From positions 1,204,636 to 1,268,635 of the forward strand of contig NC_037275.1 of the NCBI RefSeq assembly GCF_000002425.4: 64,000 nt of DNA, read 5' to 3'. Positions within the stretch are counted from its first letter, which is position 1; every line of letters starts with the position of its first letter. The DNA is from Physcomitrium patens. Its lineage: Eukaryota; Streptophyta; Bryopsida; Funariales; Funariaceae. Position numbers and translations under genes: made by a program. This document shows positions 25,022 through 35,417 of the stretch, piece by piece. Below the pieces are notes generated by a model. It was not told where the DNA came from, searched no databases, and was given only the letters and a program-made list of their open reading frames with translations.

Positions 25022-25317
25022 TATTAGGGACATAGTCCTTAGAACCTTCTAGAGATAAGTTTCTAGAACCTTCTAGATGCAAGTCTCTGGAACCTTCTAG
25101 AAGCTTCTTAGTTGGTAGAAGTTACTTGAGAAGCTTCCCAAATAGGAGTATATATTGGAATCGAGGCTGAAGAGTTCTTCAGTCTCGACAACACATCTCT
25201 TGGAGTTTTAGCTCACCTCTTTGGTGTTGTTCTTGTATTCATCTGATTAATCTAGTTCTTGCCACTTCTTCTTGAACTTCTTGGTAGATATCAAGTCTGT
25301 ATTTTGTGTTTGAGTCA
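25022..25317 (+). repeat. B2 3' LTR
   Basis: 296 bp, pairing with 19503-19798. It includes the heat-shock-like site at 25090-25107, TATA near 25149 and the dyad at 25160-25189. The purine tract GGAGGGGGTGA precedes it. Confidence 0.92.
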
Positions 25318-25722
25318 ACTGGAAGCAAGAAACAAGTTGATAAGAGTGAAGAAGCCTTCACTCTTCTCTCTATGTATACTATCTAACTAGGGGCTATGTG
25401 GCGACATTCTATAGGACCTCCAATATGTGTTGACTTTGTAGGGCACATGCCTTGACTTACAAGGCAAGTTTTTCTTCGTGTGGGCCACATAGTTAGCTTG
25501 ATCTTCAAGCTAACAACATGTGTGGTACATGGCCAACTTGTTGACCACGTTTCTAATCCAAAAAGTCAATTAAAGACACCTTTGAAGTCAAAGCAGCGTC
25601 TAGGAAGTTTCTAAGAAGCTTTCATATTAAATATTATAGAATTAACTTACTTTTACCTACTTTTACTTACTTCTACCTATTTGTATATGGAATTATTAGC
25701 TTACATGATTATAGCCGTGACA

Positions 25723-25870
25723 TTTATTTATGATTTGATTAGGATTTATTTAGGATTTGATTAGGATTTATTTAGGATTTGGCTAGGATTTTTATAGGAT
25801 TTTTTAGGATTTGATTAGAATTTGATTAGAATTTGATTAGGATTTGACTAGGATTTAATTAAGATTTCTA
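25723..25870 (+). repeat. GGATTTGATTA minisatellite, right block
   Basis: Continuation of the array at 18895-19192, with the same unit and degeneracy. The TTTAT next to it is the target duplication of the solo LTR. Confidence 0.88.
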
Positions 25871-26153
25871 TTTTAATATTTTATTAAGATTTCTATTTTA
25901 GTATATTTTTAAATTTCTATGTTATTTCTTTATGATTTCTTTAAAGAGTCTTTAGAAATTTCTTATGTTCCTTCTATAATTCTTTTGAAATTTTAATTGA
26001 ATTTCATTGATGTTTGATTATATTTGCTAATCTTTAATTGTAATTTGTTTAAGAATCTATTAGAGTTATTTGGACTTGTTGTTGCAATTTTCTTTTTATC
26101 TTCTACAACCAAGTGTCTAGTGAATTTCCAAGCCAAACGCCATGCAATATGAC
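25871..26153. other. right end of insertion X
   Basis: AT-rich, with T-rich variants of the GATTT words fading out. It ends near 26153 beside the ACCAT duplication. No coding motif. Confidence 0.5.
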
Positions 26154-26158
26154 ACCAT

Positions 26159-26503
26159 TAAGAACTTCTTCCTTGTCTATAGAATATTAGTAGGATTTCT
26201 ACTCTCATAGATGTTGCAATGAATCTTCCATGCTTCTCTTGGTTTATTACAAGTAATTACATGTGAAAAGTTGGCATTATCAAGATTTGCTGCAATTATG
26301 GCAAAAGCCTTCTTTTCATATCATTTGTACTTCTTCTTCACCTTGACATCAGCATCATGACTAAGAGGCTCTTTATTTTCATTAACAATGTCCCAAAGAT
26401 CCAATGAAGCTAATAAAAGCTTCATTTTTTTCTTCCAATGGTAGAAGTTGTCACTTCTAAACTTCTCAATTACTTTAAAATCCTCACCTTCACTTGAAGC
26501 CAT
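26159..26503 (-). pseudogene. gag: copia C1 gag 5' part
   Basis: Fossil. The minus strand starts MASSEGEDFKVIEKF at 26503. It continues with NFYHWKKKMKLLLASLDLW, the usual N-terminal copia gag block in which Trp residues contact the capsid core, and then KAFAIIAANLDNANFSHV. It stops where insertion X begins. The rest of gag is at 17566-17850. Confidence 0.88.
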
Positions 26504-27047
26504 ATCTAAAGAAGGAATGTATCAAAGAAAAGTAAGAAAAAAAGAAGATAGAACTCTAAAACTCAACCAGAACGTGTTGTTGCCTTAGAATTCTAGAATG
26601 CCTTTTTTGTGAATAAACTAGTGATTTTACTCTTTGATTACTTTCAACTTCACTTATAAGACTTCTTACAAGTCTTATACACTATCTTAACCTCTCTTAC
26701 AAGCTTTTCCACTCTTTTATCACCTCTAATGTTTCATAATACCTCTTTTCACTATAAGAAGATCTATTAAGAACTTGAGCACATAAAAGTTCAATGTTAG
26801 TATATTAATGAGGTAGATCAACAAAAAAACACACTACTAGTATTCTAAAACAACATTCTAAAGTATATGATAATCTCCAAGACCATAAATGTACTTAACA
26901 ATAACTATGAGCATAACTACATAAATAACTAGATGCAAAAAGAGATTTAGAAGATATCAAATCCTAACATCAACAAAAATCATAAGATCTATTCTTGATA
27001 AAAACAAAGACTTCAAAGAACTTCAAAACTCACAACTAAAGGTGAGC
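26504..27047 (-). other. C1 leader
   Basis: Untranslated region between the primer site and gag in element sense. It is AT-rich, with no further structure noticed. Confidence 0.6.
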
Positions 27048-27059
27048 GGGCCCATAACC
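27048..27059 (-). promoter_or_regulatory. C1 primer site, half-tRNA-iMet type
   Basis: The minus strand reads GGTTATGGGCCC directly after the LTR. This is complementary to the anticodon stem-loop of plant initiator-Met tRNA, not to its 3' end. It resembles the site used with a cleaved tRNA in Drosophila copia and yeast Ty5. Confidence 0.7.
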
Positions 27060-27540
27060 TATTGAAAATTTATAACTTTGAAGTCACAACACATACTATT
27101 GGCAAGGTTGAACACAAAGAAAGTATGAAGTAACATATTTCTCACTTCCAACATCCAATACTTATAGGTTGTGGTTGTTGCCTTACAAGATAACTTCCAT
27201 TCTTTGACTTTTACATACATGATCCTAGGTCCTAGAATCTTTTAGTATCTAATGTACCTTGAGGTTATCCAATGGTCCTTGGATCCTTTGGCATCTTACT
27301 AACCACAAGGATATCCTATGCCAAATACTAATTATTCTTACTTAGTCTTTGGTTATTTTCTAGTTCGTACTTTATCCTTTTGATTTGAATTCTTGATCCT
27401 TGACCTTGTCCTATATCTATAAGATGCCCTTTTCATACACCAAGAGTCAACCTTTTGACGATTAGCAACTTACTTAAGGTAATGTCTTTTATTACGTAAC
27501 TTATTTTATTTTTATTTATTTAGTTCAACAATCATTTTAC
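27060..27540 (-). repeat. C1 5' LTR
   Basis: 481 bp from TATTGAA to TCAACA. It matches the split 3' LTR (7515-7642, 14010-14343). Divergence is high, so the element is old. Confidence 0.87.
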
Positions 27541-28639
27541 TAAGATAGCATATTTTATACTATGTACATAAACCATTAGAAGTAAAAAAATGATTAAGCT
27601 TTTTTTTTGATAATATCTATTTCTATCATGGATTGATCAAAAGTATTATATCAAATAGAAGGACTCAATTTGTATTAAGATTTTAAAAAATCCTTTTGAA
27701 GATTCTAAAGGTAGATATAAAACTTTCTTCAGCTTTTTATTCTCAAACACATGGACAATTGGAATGGATGAATCAAGTTTTGGAGCAATATTTGAAGTAT
27801 ACCATCAACTATCATTAAGATGATTGAACAACTCTTTTGCTATTGACAAAATTTACATATAATAATTTTTAAATTCTTCTACTTAATAAACATCTTTTTT
27901 TGCCAATTATAGTTATCATCTACAACTTGATTCTTTTGACTTTTTAAAAGTTAATAATCATATAATAAAAGATTTGAAAAATTATTTATTAGAGCTATAT
28001 GCAATAATAAATATAAAATTAAAAGAAGTTTAAGAATGAAAAAAATCAATACATATGCCTATTGCAAGGAACAACTATAATTCATTGTAGTTGATAAGGT
28101 ATAGCTATTTCATTATGATAATAAGACTACTTGTCATTTTGATAAGTTTAACTATCATAGGCTTGAAATTTTTTCTATTATAAATAAATCAATTTTATTG
28201 CTTATTGATTATATTTATTAAAGTCTATGAAGATCTATCTTGTATTCCACGTATTTCTTCTTGAGCTATATAAAACAATAACTATCTTAGAAAAAAGACC
28301 AATGCCACCTCTTTTAATAAAAGTGCATTACAATTAAAATTTTGAGGTAAAATAAATCTTAGATTTTAAGCGGCACCAAAATAGATTATAATATCTTGTT
28401 TATTGGTGTAGATATAATATTAGTGAATGCATATGGAAGCCAACAAAGAATCTTGTAATATAAGAAAGAAGATTGAAAACATCTATCAAAACCAAGATAA
28501 AGAATAATAAAATTTTATTATAAAAGAAACAAGATCTAAGGAAGATAGCATTCTACCTTCTACTCTTGTTTGTAACTTCTTTATATTTGTAATACTAAAG
28601 ATAAAGAGAACTAATAACCACAAGATTTGATTCAAGAAT

Positions 28640-29040
28640 TATTACTTTTTGATTTACCGAATAAGACATTACAATTGTTACAACTTTCAAGATGATGTAA
28701 TTGAAATGAAGATCCTAAAAAATGACATGTTTTTTCTTGAATAGATGGAAAAATAAAACATATTTGGTATCACAACCTTCAAAGAGACTCCCAATGTTTG
28801 GTGATTTTATTAGAAGTAGAAACAATTTCTCACGGTGTTTCAAATATTTTATTTAAAGGAAGTTACAAAGGCTTCAACAACAATTAAATAATAAGGTGGT
28901 CTTTCTCCCTTGATATATGATATTATGGATGGTTGAAATGACTTATGAACCATCTTTAAAGAAAAAAAGATTAAAGTATGTGGCAAATACAATTTGCTAC
29001 ATCTTGAATTTCTTCAATATATGATGACCGCTCTTTGTGG
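28640..29040 (+). pseudogene. ORF3 remnant of gypsy A'
   Basis: DNA similarity to the ORF3 region of gypsy A, including the stretch for the HYRWL..P.NHL motif near 28910-28960. This is a fourth copy of the gene in the window. Strongly decayed. Confidence 0.6.
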
Positions 29041-29065
29041 AACTTGTCTCTCAAAAAAGAAATAA

Positions 29066-29535
29066 TATCACACAGATAAATATTTACTCTAATATTTATT
29101 TATATAATTAAGTAAAATTAGATAAAAATAAATTTATTCTATATATTTTTTAAGGAAGCTTCATAGATACTGCTTTGACTGTACATGTATTTGCAGTTGA
29201 TTAATAGGTTAGAAACTTGATCAACAAGTTAATCACGTGTTGGTAGCTTACAAAATAAGCTAATTATATGTTGCATATTTAAAAAACTTGCCTTGCAAGT
29301 TAAAATACATGTCTTATAAAATTAACACATTTTGAAAATCATATATGATATTGCCACATAACTTCTAATTAAAAGTATATATAGAGGCAAGAGTAAAGCC
29401 TTCTTTACTCTTGTTAATACCTTTCTAGTCCTTATTCTTATTTTAAGACTTTTTAATCTTCTTATCTTTGACAATAGCTATTCTAATTTAATACTATATC
29501 ATCTTTGAGTGATTTTCTAGTCTTTTTGAGTGACA
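29066..29535 (+). repeat. gypsy A' 3' LTR
   Basis: Decayed A-type LTR in plus orientation, from TATCACAC to GTGACA. TATATATA is followed by a dyad of about 12-13 bp at about 29370-29403. Its arms still pair, helped by one A-T replacement and G-T pairs. Confidence 0.8.
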
Positions 29536-29559
29536 CTAGAATGTATTGATATTTTAATT

Positions 29560-30166
29560 CTTTGAATTATATGACTTTGAAAATTAAAAAATATTTACAA
29601 GTTTCTAAAATTGCATTAAATAATGATTGTTCTTACACCAAATTAGCTTGTGATAAGTACTATAAGCCAATTTAATATAAGTGATTATATCTTTTGTGCT
29701 TTAATTGTATATTTTCTTTTATAATAACTTAATTAGCTTTAGAATCTATTATTTTTTTTGTGGAATTAAGAAAGTCCATTTTGTCAATTCTTTATTTCTA
29801 TAGCCATCACTTTACTATTATATTCATTATCTGATGTCAAGTATTATTTATCAATAAACATAACTATTTTATTATTATCTATCAATCATTCTAGTAATAT
29901 TAAATTTTAGTGTAATGCTAGTACGTATAAAATATTATATAATTTTATTGCTCCAAATCTTGATATTATAATCATAGATCCAACAACTTTGATCTTGTGA
30001 GATTTATTGTCTATAAACTTTACTGATTTATTTGAAGTTTTTATATCTATTATTTGAAGGTTCAAGATTTCTTTAGTAAAGTAGTTGCTAGCTCTTAAAT
30101 TGATATATTAGTTTTTGTTCTAGTGATCAACAAAGTTAGATTTAGTTGTCTTCTTAACATAACCTT
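29560..30166 (-). mobile_element. copia C4, left part
   Basis: Decayed copia. The minus strand carries a protease-like block with KFIDNKSHKIKVVGSM and LYNILYVLAL (about 29850-30100), then a GAG-pre-integrase block with KHKRYNHL and LSQANLV near 29600-29700. It is cut by copia C3 at about 30166. Its gag is on the other side at 35418-35900. Old, many breaks. Confidence 0.65.
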
Positions 30167-30427
30167 TGTACAATTTTATGATACAAATCCATTGTACAAC
30201 TTTATGATACAAATTCATTGTATAGTAGTAATTAAAACTTTATTCATATATACAAGGTGTATATTTCAAAAGTCAATTCTCTAATGACATTCAAATGTCA
30301 TTCTCTAATTGGATCTCCTTCAAAACTAACTACAACAATCTAGTCAACTTCTAATCAACTTCAAGAAATAGGCTGGTAAGAAATTTCAATGTGATAGATG
30401 TAGAATGTTCAATGGATGTTTCATCCA
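30167..30427 (-). repeat. C3 3' LTR
   Basis: About 261 bp, matching 35181-35417. It contains an extra 26-bp tandem duplication around TTATGATACAAAT. The outer edge is uncertain by a few bases. Confidence 0.75.
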
Positions 30428-30639
30428 ATACTCCTACTCATCCATAAACATTCTATAAAGAAAGCTATTTCATCTTCTCCTGTTCATTCTCGTGGAATGG
30501 TTGGAGGGATTGACGAAGTCATTCAAATTAATCTAGTGGCAGTGTTTTGTTAGAATGTCAACCAGTTGTTTATTTGTATAAATAGATTAGAAATCCATGA
30601 GGTTTTGCTCGTATTACTCTCCGATTGCAAAATATTTCA

Positions 30640-31990
30640 TATCAATGTGCTTAGTACGCCAGTGATAATCTGGAATTTTGACAAGTGCAATCGTTGCTTG
30701 ATTGTCACAGTATACCACAATCGGATTTGGTTGAGTCATGGCAAGAGATTGTAGGAGCCTGTAGAGCCATACTGTTTCTTTTGTTGATTTCGCGAGAGAA
30801 ACTAACTCTGTGACAGATAGTATATATAGATGTAGTCATACAACCTTGTGGCTGTCCCATGCTAGCGCTGTTGAGCCCAATGTATAAAGAAAGTTGATTC
30901 TGCTTTTGCGGTAGTCTAAGTCTCTGCCAAAGTCTGCGTCTACATAATTGATTAAGCGAGTGTAGAGTTTGATTTGTAATGCAGGCCATAATGTTTTGTC
31001 TTCTTGAAATATCGGAGTATTCGCTTAACTGCTGTCTAGTGGCTTTGACGAGGTTGTTCTTGGTATAATGAAATTTTGTTGACCGTGTAAGCTATATCGG
31101 GCCTTGTGATAATAGTGGCGTACAATAATGAGCCTACAGCCTGTCAATAAGGGACGATAACTTCTAGATCGGCTGGATCTGCTGTTTTAGACAATTTCGC
31201 ATGTGTATCCGTTGGGATTGATACGTCATAGGCTTTGTGTAATCCAAAACGTACAAGGATGGCCGAGATGTATAATTTCTAGTGAAGAAAAATAGATCTA
31301 GTGGAGGAGCATCTTTTGACTTTGAATCCAACAAAATAATCGACATTGCTGCTTGTCACTTTGAAGCTAGTTTGTAGGGTATCAAAGAATCTCTTTAATG
31401 TAGTTCGGGAGGAGTGAAGCTATGATGCCAACATTGACATAAATGCCTATGATTGTATGTAGATAACTATTGTTGCAATAAACACAAGAATCAGCTTCAC
31501 TTGTGAGTAATCAAAATTGTTTGAAAAATGATGATATATGAATATTCCACTGTCTTGCGGATTGGCGGAGGCCATAGATGCTCTTCTTGAATCGACAGCA
31601 CTGTGATGGTTTGTGTGGATCTATATTACCCTGAGGTTGTCTTATTTATAACTCTTCGGATAAGTCACTATTTAGGAAAGTTGTGGCAATGTCAAATTGT
31701 TTTAGATACATACCTTTTGCAGCCTCTATTGCAAAAATGGCTCAAATTGATTCATATCAAATTATAGGAGAGTACATTTCTATGAAATCCACTCCTGGTT
31801 TTCGTGTGAAGCCCTTCGCGACTAAACAAGCCTTGTGCTTGTCAATCTCTTTGTTCAATTTATATTTTACTTTATAAATCCACTTGTTGCGTACAAGCTT
31901 TCTGGATTTGGGTTGTTCTACCAAGTTTTAGGTGATGTTTTCAATTAATGAATTGTATTCACGATTCATCCTCTCTTTCCATGATTTTGA
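30640..31990 (-). pseudogene. pol: copia C3 reverse transcriptase and RNase H
   Basis: Fossil. The minus strand shows KWIYKVKYKLNKEIDKHKA and LVAKGFTRKPGVDF near 31790-31890, then KSIYGLRQSARQWN near 31560-31590. The RNase H part has SLAKSTKETVWLYRLLQSL-like residues at about 30735-30800 and a CDNQATIALVK-like block. Broken. Confidence 0.82.
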
Positions 31991-32218
31991 ATCTTGAGAG
32001 GAATGATTGTGGTTCATTGATATAAGTGCCTACGGATGCCATAAAAGCTGCTAATTATGAAGTCGTGCTTTAGAGATAAGAAGAGCTTGATGTGATAGAT
32101 TGTCTTCGTATGAATTAGAGCTGACTATTGGTGTCTAGATTCTTGGTGTAGTTAGCAGAATTTCTTGTACAGATTTGAATTTTGATTGAGTGCATTCTTT
32201 AAGTTCATACGATTGTTG

Positions 32219-33166
32219 TTAATCTGATTCTGATAAAGAAGAAGCAGTTGGTGATGTGTGATTGTTGTCCCCTGGATGTAGTTGGTTGGAGAGTGGTGGA
32301 GTTTCATCTCCCATTGATGTTGCAATATCATTTGCTCTTTGGTTGTGATCTCCCACTGTTTGGTTGTTATCTGTCACTGAGAGGTTGTTATCTCCCATTG
32401 ATTGGTTGTGATCTCCCGCTGTGCGGTTGTTTACTCCCACTGATTGGTTTTGTGTATCTGCATGTGGTGAAACTAGAGTTGGCAATGAATTGTGAGTCAA
32501 ATGGTTACTATTTGTTGGTGTTATAGTTAGTAGACATGTCAAATGTGGCACATAAGTCGTTGTGTCGCTGTTTTCAAGTCGAAGTGTCACATAATTTTCT
32601 CTTTCTGCATCTTGAAGAAACTCGGTTGTATATTTGTCTGAGCCTTCATCGATCTTGTAATCAAAGCTTTCAATGATCTTATCTATTGTCAAGTTCCAGA
32701 AATAGTAGGCGCGGCTTGTATTAGAATATCCAACAAAATATGTTCGTAAGCTTTTAGATTCCATCTTCATGCGGAATTGTTAATTGACATAAATCCAAGA
32801 AAGTGAGCTGAATATGCGGTAATGTTGTTTCTTGCCAAACCACGTTTCGTATGGTGTAATATCACCTAGTTGCAAGTTAATTGTTCTGAAGTGTGTATTG
32901 CTTCAGCTCATAGTTTTGAAGGGAGATCTTTCGAATGAAGTAAACATCTAGCCATCTCAAAAACAGTTGTCACGCTCAATATATCTATTTTGTTGCGGCG
33001 TATATGGGGTGCTCGTTTGTCGCTTGATATAATGCTCGTTTAAAAATCGATCAAAAGCTTTATTACAAAATTTACGGCCTTGGTCCATGCGCAAAGCTAG
33101 CATGTCGTATCCCGTATCTCGTTTGACAAGATTAATAACTCTTTTGAAGAACAGAAATGCCTTCAA
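32219..33166 (-). pseudogene. pol: copia C3 integrase and repeat-bearing linker
   Basis: Fossil. The integrase core has TGYDMLALRMDQGRKFCNKAF (shortened key: RMDQGRKF) and STPYTPQQNRYIER. A C-terminal block with TYFVGYSNTSRAYYFW follows. A 183-codon open frame at 32219-32770 continues into a Asn/Asp-rich linker with several copies of an eight-residue unit (GDNNQSV-like). Confidence 0.85.
32330..32460 (-). repeat. 24-bp coding tandem repeat in C3
   Basis: About five imperfect 24-bp units encode an octapeptide of the form NNQ(S/T)(V/M)GD(N/H), in frame with the linker between integrase and reverse transcriptase. Confidence 0.8.
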
Positions 33167-33304
33167 TTTTTGTTTAGCAAAATGGACACATCTATATGCG
33201 GTAGCATCTCTTTATATAATATATAATAAATGTAGCCGTTAAAGAGTAGGTGTTTTCTTACCTGATACATTTCCATGAAGTAGTTGTCTGGGTAGTTAAC
33301 AATA

Positions 33305-35051
33305 TTACTTGTTAGGGTCATATTTATACGAGGATTTTTGTTGTTTTCCTCGCATGCATCCCTCGCATGGGTATAGAAGTGAGTCGTTTGTATGGAGTGT
33401 GAAATCCCTTAAGCTTGCATGGCGACTCATTTGGTGCATTGTTAGCACATTCACGTATTCCATCCTTTTGTGCCAAAGCTGAATTTCAGAAGTAGAGTGG
33501 CTGGTTAACAAAGCAACCGAAGATAATTTCGAGGAAGTCGGCTGTTGAGGATGAGGCAGCGTACAAGTAGGATGTAGTGAGTGGTCTTTGGTTTTTGAGG
33601 TAAGAGAAGGTGCATTGAGTGGTCTTCGCAGGAGAATGACTTTAATGGTAAGTTTATAAAGCTTGCGTGCCCTGGTCCCTTCAAGAACAACCTTTCCATT
33701 GGTTGTTCATAACTCATAGCGACAGGGTAGGTGATGAATGAAACATTTCTTTTTGAAACGAGTCCAACAGAGAACAAATTCCGTCTGAGCTGCAGTACAT
33801 ATAGAACATTGCGTAGCACTCTTGATCGAAAAGTATCGTCAATCATGTATTTGATTTAAGTTGATCCTTGGCCTCGTACCCACAATTTTGTGTTATCCGC
33901 AATTTGAATTGTATGGAGACCTTTAGGGATATGTTCCATCGTGGAGAACCACTCATAATAATCCGTCATATGTTCACTTGCGCCACTATCTGCATACCAT
34001 GTATCATTCACGGATTCAACAGCATATAATAACTGTATAAGTAGGTGTTGACAACAAACGCATAATTGTTATCAGATCCAAAATGTGAGTCATTATCCAA
34101 AGCATTAGAGGTACTCAAACTTTCAGCCATGTTGGCATCTTTCATTCCTCCATCTACGTTACGTGGATCCTTGCTATGTAATCGTTTCTTCCGTGGTTTA
34201 GTGTAATCAGCAGACCAGTATCCCATTTCATGACAATTGTAGCATTTCGTTTGAGCTTTTAGATCATACATATAATTGATATCTTGTTGTTGTTGCTTCT
34301 TCTTAGTTATAAATTTCGTTGGTCCTAGATACAATCAAGTAAAGAAGGCTTGATCAGCTTAAATATCACTTCCTCCTTGACGCTGAAGAAGACTCTCATG
34401 TCGAAGGAGTCGTTCGTCAAGGTGATCTACTGTCTGCTCGTTTTTGAGAACGTTAGACCATGTTGCAATGATACTGTTGAAGCTTGGTGGAAGAGTGTAA
34501 ATAATCTTCAATGTAATCATCTTATCTAGGACTGTGTATCCTAAATCTGCTAGAAAAATAGTCATATCCATGATATTCTGAATGTGCATTGATATATCAT
34601 CATATATCTGCATTTTAAAATCAAAGAACTTCCCCTGGAAAGTGAAGATACTCTCGGGTGTTTTTTTTGAGATGGAGGGAGCAGAGTTTCTGCCACATGA
34701 AAGCTGTTGTTGAACAAGTAGTAAGCTTACTCAAGATTTTTTGAAAAATTGATTTGCCGATGAACATCCTGGCGTTAGCGTTCTTCTCGTCCCAAGAATC
34801 AATGGCAAGTTGGTCTTTGTGAGAAGTAGAAACAAATCTAGAAGTAGAAGCAAATGCCAAAGTAGAAGCAGATGCAGGTCGCTTGACTGCTCTCCTCTAC
34901 TTGCAAGACTTTCTTTGCCTTGAATACAATTTCCATGTGTTATTTTCTCATAAAAAATTGTGATCCGTTGAACATCTTCACTGGGATCTAGTCCTACTTG
35001 CCCATGTTGTATGTTGCTTTCACCGTTTAAAAAGGCAGTGGAGGGAGTCAA
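33305..35051 (-). pseudogene. gag: copia C3 gag, protease, GAG-pre-integrase
   Basis: Fossil. Gag blocks include IDSWDEKNANARMFIGKSI (about 34750-34830) and TLPPSFNSIIATWSNVL (about 34440-34500), with a CCHC knuckle CYNCHEMGYWSADY at about 34200-34240. The protease region carries VLRNVLYVLQLRRNLFSV near 33750-33820. GAG-pre-integrase has LWHKRMEYVNVLTMHQMS near 33420-33480. Broken. Confidence 0.83.
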
Positions 35052-35145
35052 ATAATGAGAAAGAGGGTGGTTAAATGTAGAGGAATAGAGTGATCCAGAC
35101 AGAGAGTAGATTGAAAAAAAATGATATTAAAAGAAGGTAAGAACT

Positions 35146-35180
35146 CTATGGCGCAGCGTACTTGCGGGAAGGGCCCATAG
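35146..35180 (-). promoter_or_regulatory. C3 primer site with extended tRNA-iMet match
   Basis: The plus strand contains TGGCGCAGCG and, 13 nt further on, GGGCCCATA. Both are parts of the 5' half of initiator-Met tRNA in the right order, with GCG matched between them. In element sense the site is complementary to the tRNA from the D-arm to the anticodon loop. Confidence 0.65.
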
Positions 35181-35417
35181 TCTAGAGCACTTCAAATATT
35201 ATGATACAGACTCATTGTGCAACAGTAATTAAAACTTTATTCATGTATATAAGATGTGTAGCAATTTCAGAAGACAAATCTTTAATGACATTCAAATGCC
35301 ATTTTTTTATTGGACCTTCTTCAAAACTAACTATGACAATCTAGTCAACTTTAAGAAATAGGCTGGTGAGAAACTTATATGTGATGGATGTAAAATATTC
35401 AATGGAAGTTTTATCCA
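35181..35417 (-). repeat. C3 5' LTR
   Basis: About 237 bp, matching 30167-30427. It ends near TATCCA, and the primer site adjoins its lower edge. Confidence 0.75.

Larger units (their letters stand above)
19354..25317 (+). mobile_element. gypsy B2, chromovirus
   Basis: Ty3/gypsy fossil, plus strand, 5.96 kb, flanked by CCTGG/ACTGG (19349-19353, 25318-25322; one mismatch). Parts: 5' LTR 19354-19798, leader 19799-20078, gag 20079-21104, protease to chromodomain about 21105-24480, ORF3 24618-24971, polypurine tract about 25008-25021, 3' LTR 25022-25317. The LTRs differ by roughly 6-7% by eye over the shared 296 bp. It is structurally whole with several breaks. It is the same family as B3 but older. 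Confidence 0.93.
19193..25722 (-). mobile_element. A-type solo LTR split by gypsy B2
   Basis: The two halves (19193-19353 and 25318-25722) together match the gypsy A LTR from TGTCAAGGAC to GCCGTGACA. A perfect duplication TTTAT (19188-19192, 25723-25727) flanks the whole, and no A internal sequence is present. It is therefore a true solo LTR, made by recombination between the LTRs of a former element. It lies inside the minisatellite of X. Confidence 0.92.
17851..26153. mobile_element. unclassified insertion X in C1 gag
   Basis: Bounded by a perfect 5-bp duplication ACCAT (17846-17850 and 26154-26158). Without the nested solo LTR it is about 1.77 kb. It starts TGTTGTGATG and ends near AATATGAC(A). 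It is AT-rich, without coding motifs I recognise, and contains a GGATTTGATTA minisatellite. The TG start, CA-like end and short duplication suggest a long solo LTR. A non-autonomous element is the alternative, and the ends show only weak inverted similarity. It sits in C1 gag and hosts an A-type solo LTR. Confidence 0.65.
7515..27540 (-). mobile_element. copia C1, split by nested insertions
   Basis: Ty1/copia fossil on the minus strand, inserted in gypsy A' with a near-perfect 5-bp duplication (ATTAT at 7510-7514, ATCAT at 27541-27545). Parts: 5' LTR 27060-27540, primer site 27048-27059, gag 26159-26503 and about 17460-17850, protease about 17230-17410, integrase about 16440-17000, reverse transcriptase about 14930-15800, RNase H about 14475-14760, 3' LTR 7515-7642 plus 14010-14343. 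The copia order (integrase before reverse transcriptase) is clear. It hosts gypsy A in its 3' LTR and insertion X in gag. It is broken in many places and older than its guests. Confidence 0.9.
27541..29535 (+). mobile_element. gypsy A', right part (old, broken)
   Basis: It resumes the A' integrase catalytic core at the base where 7514 left off, apart from the ATTAT/ATCAT duplication. It runs through the Q-rich integrase end (LEQYLKYTINY-like), linker and chromodomain remnant (about 27600-28460), the ORF3 remnant (about 28640-29040) and the 3' LTR (29066-29535). DNA alignment to gypsy A is clear. Coding is destroyed by very many changes. Confidence 0.85.
30167..35417 (-). mobile_element. copia C3, two LTRs
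   Basis: Ty1/copia fossil on the minus strand, about 5.25 kb. Parts: 5' LTR about 35181-35417, primer site about 35146-35180, gag about 34008-35051, protease and GAG-pre-integrase about 33305-34010, integrase about 32770-33170, linker with tandem repeat 32219-32770, reverse transcriptase about 31390-31990, RNase H about 30640-31000, 3' LTR about 30167-30427. LTR divergence is well above 10% by eye. It has many breaks. No clean target duplication was identified. It is inserted in copia C4. Confidence 0.88.

Noticed and set aside
32248-32526. 92-codon plus-strand frame with repeated CYLPL
   Set aside because: Antisense shadow of the copia C3 linker repeat.
35146-35180. A tRNA gene
   Set aside because: Only the 5' half resembles tRNA-iMet, and it sits exactly at the primer site of copia C3; no T-arm or acceptor end follows.
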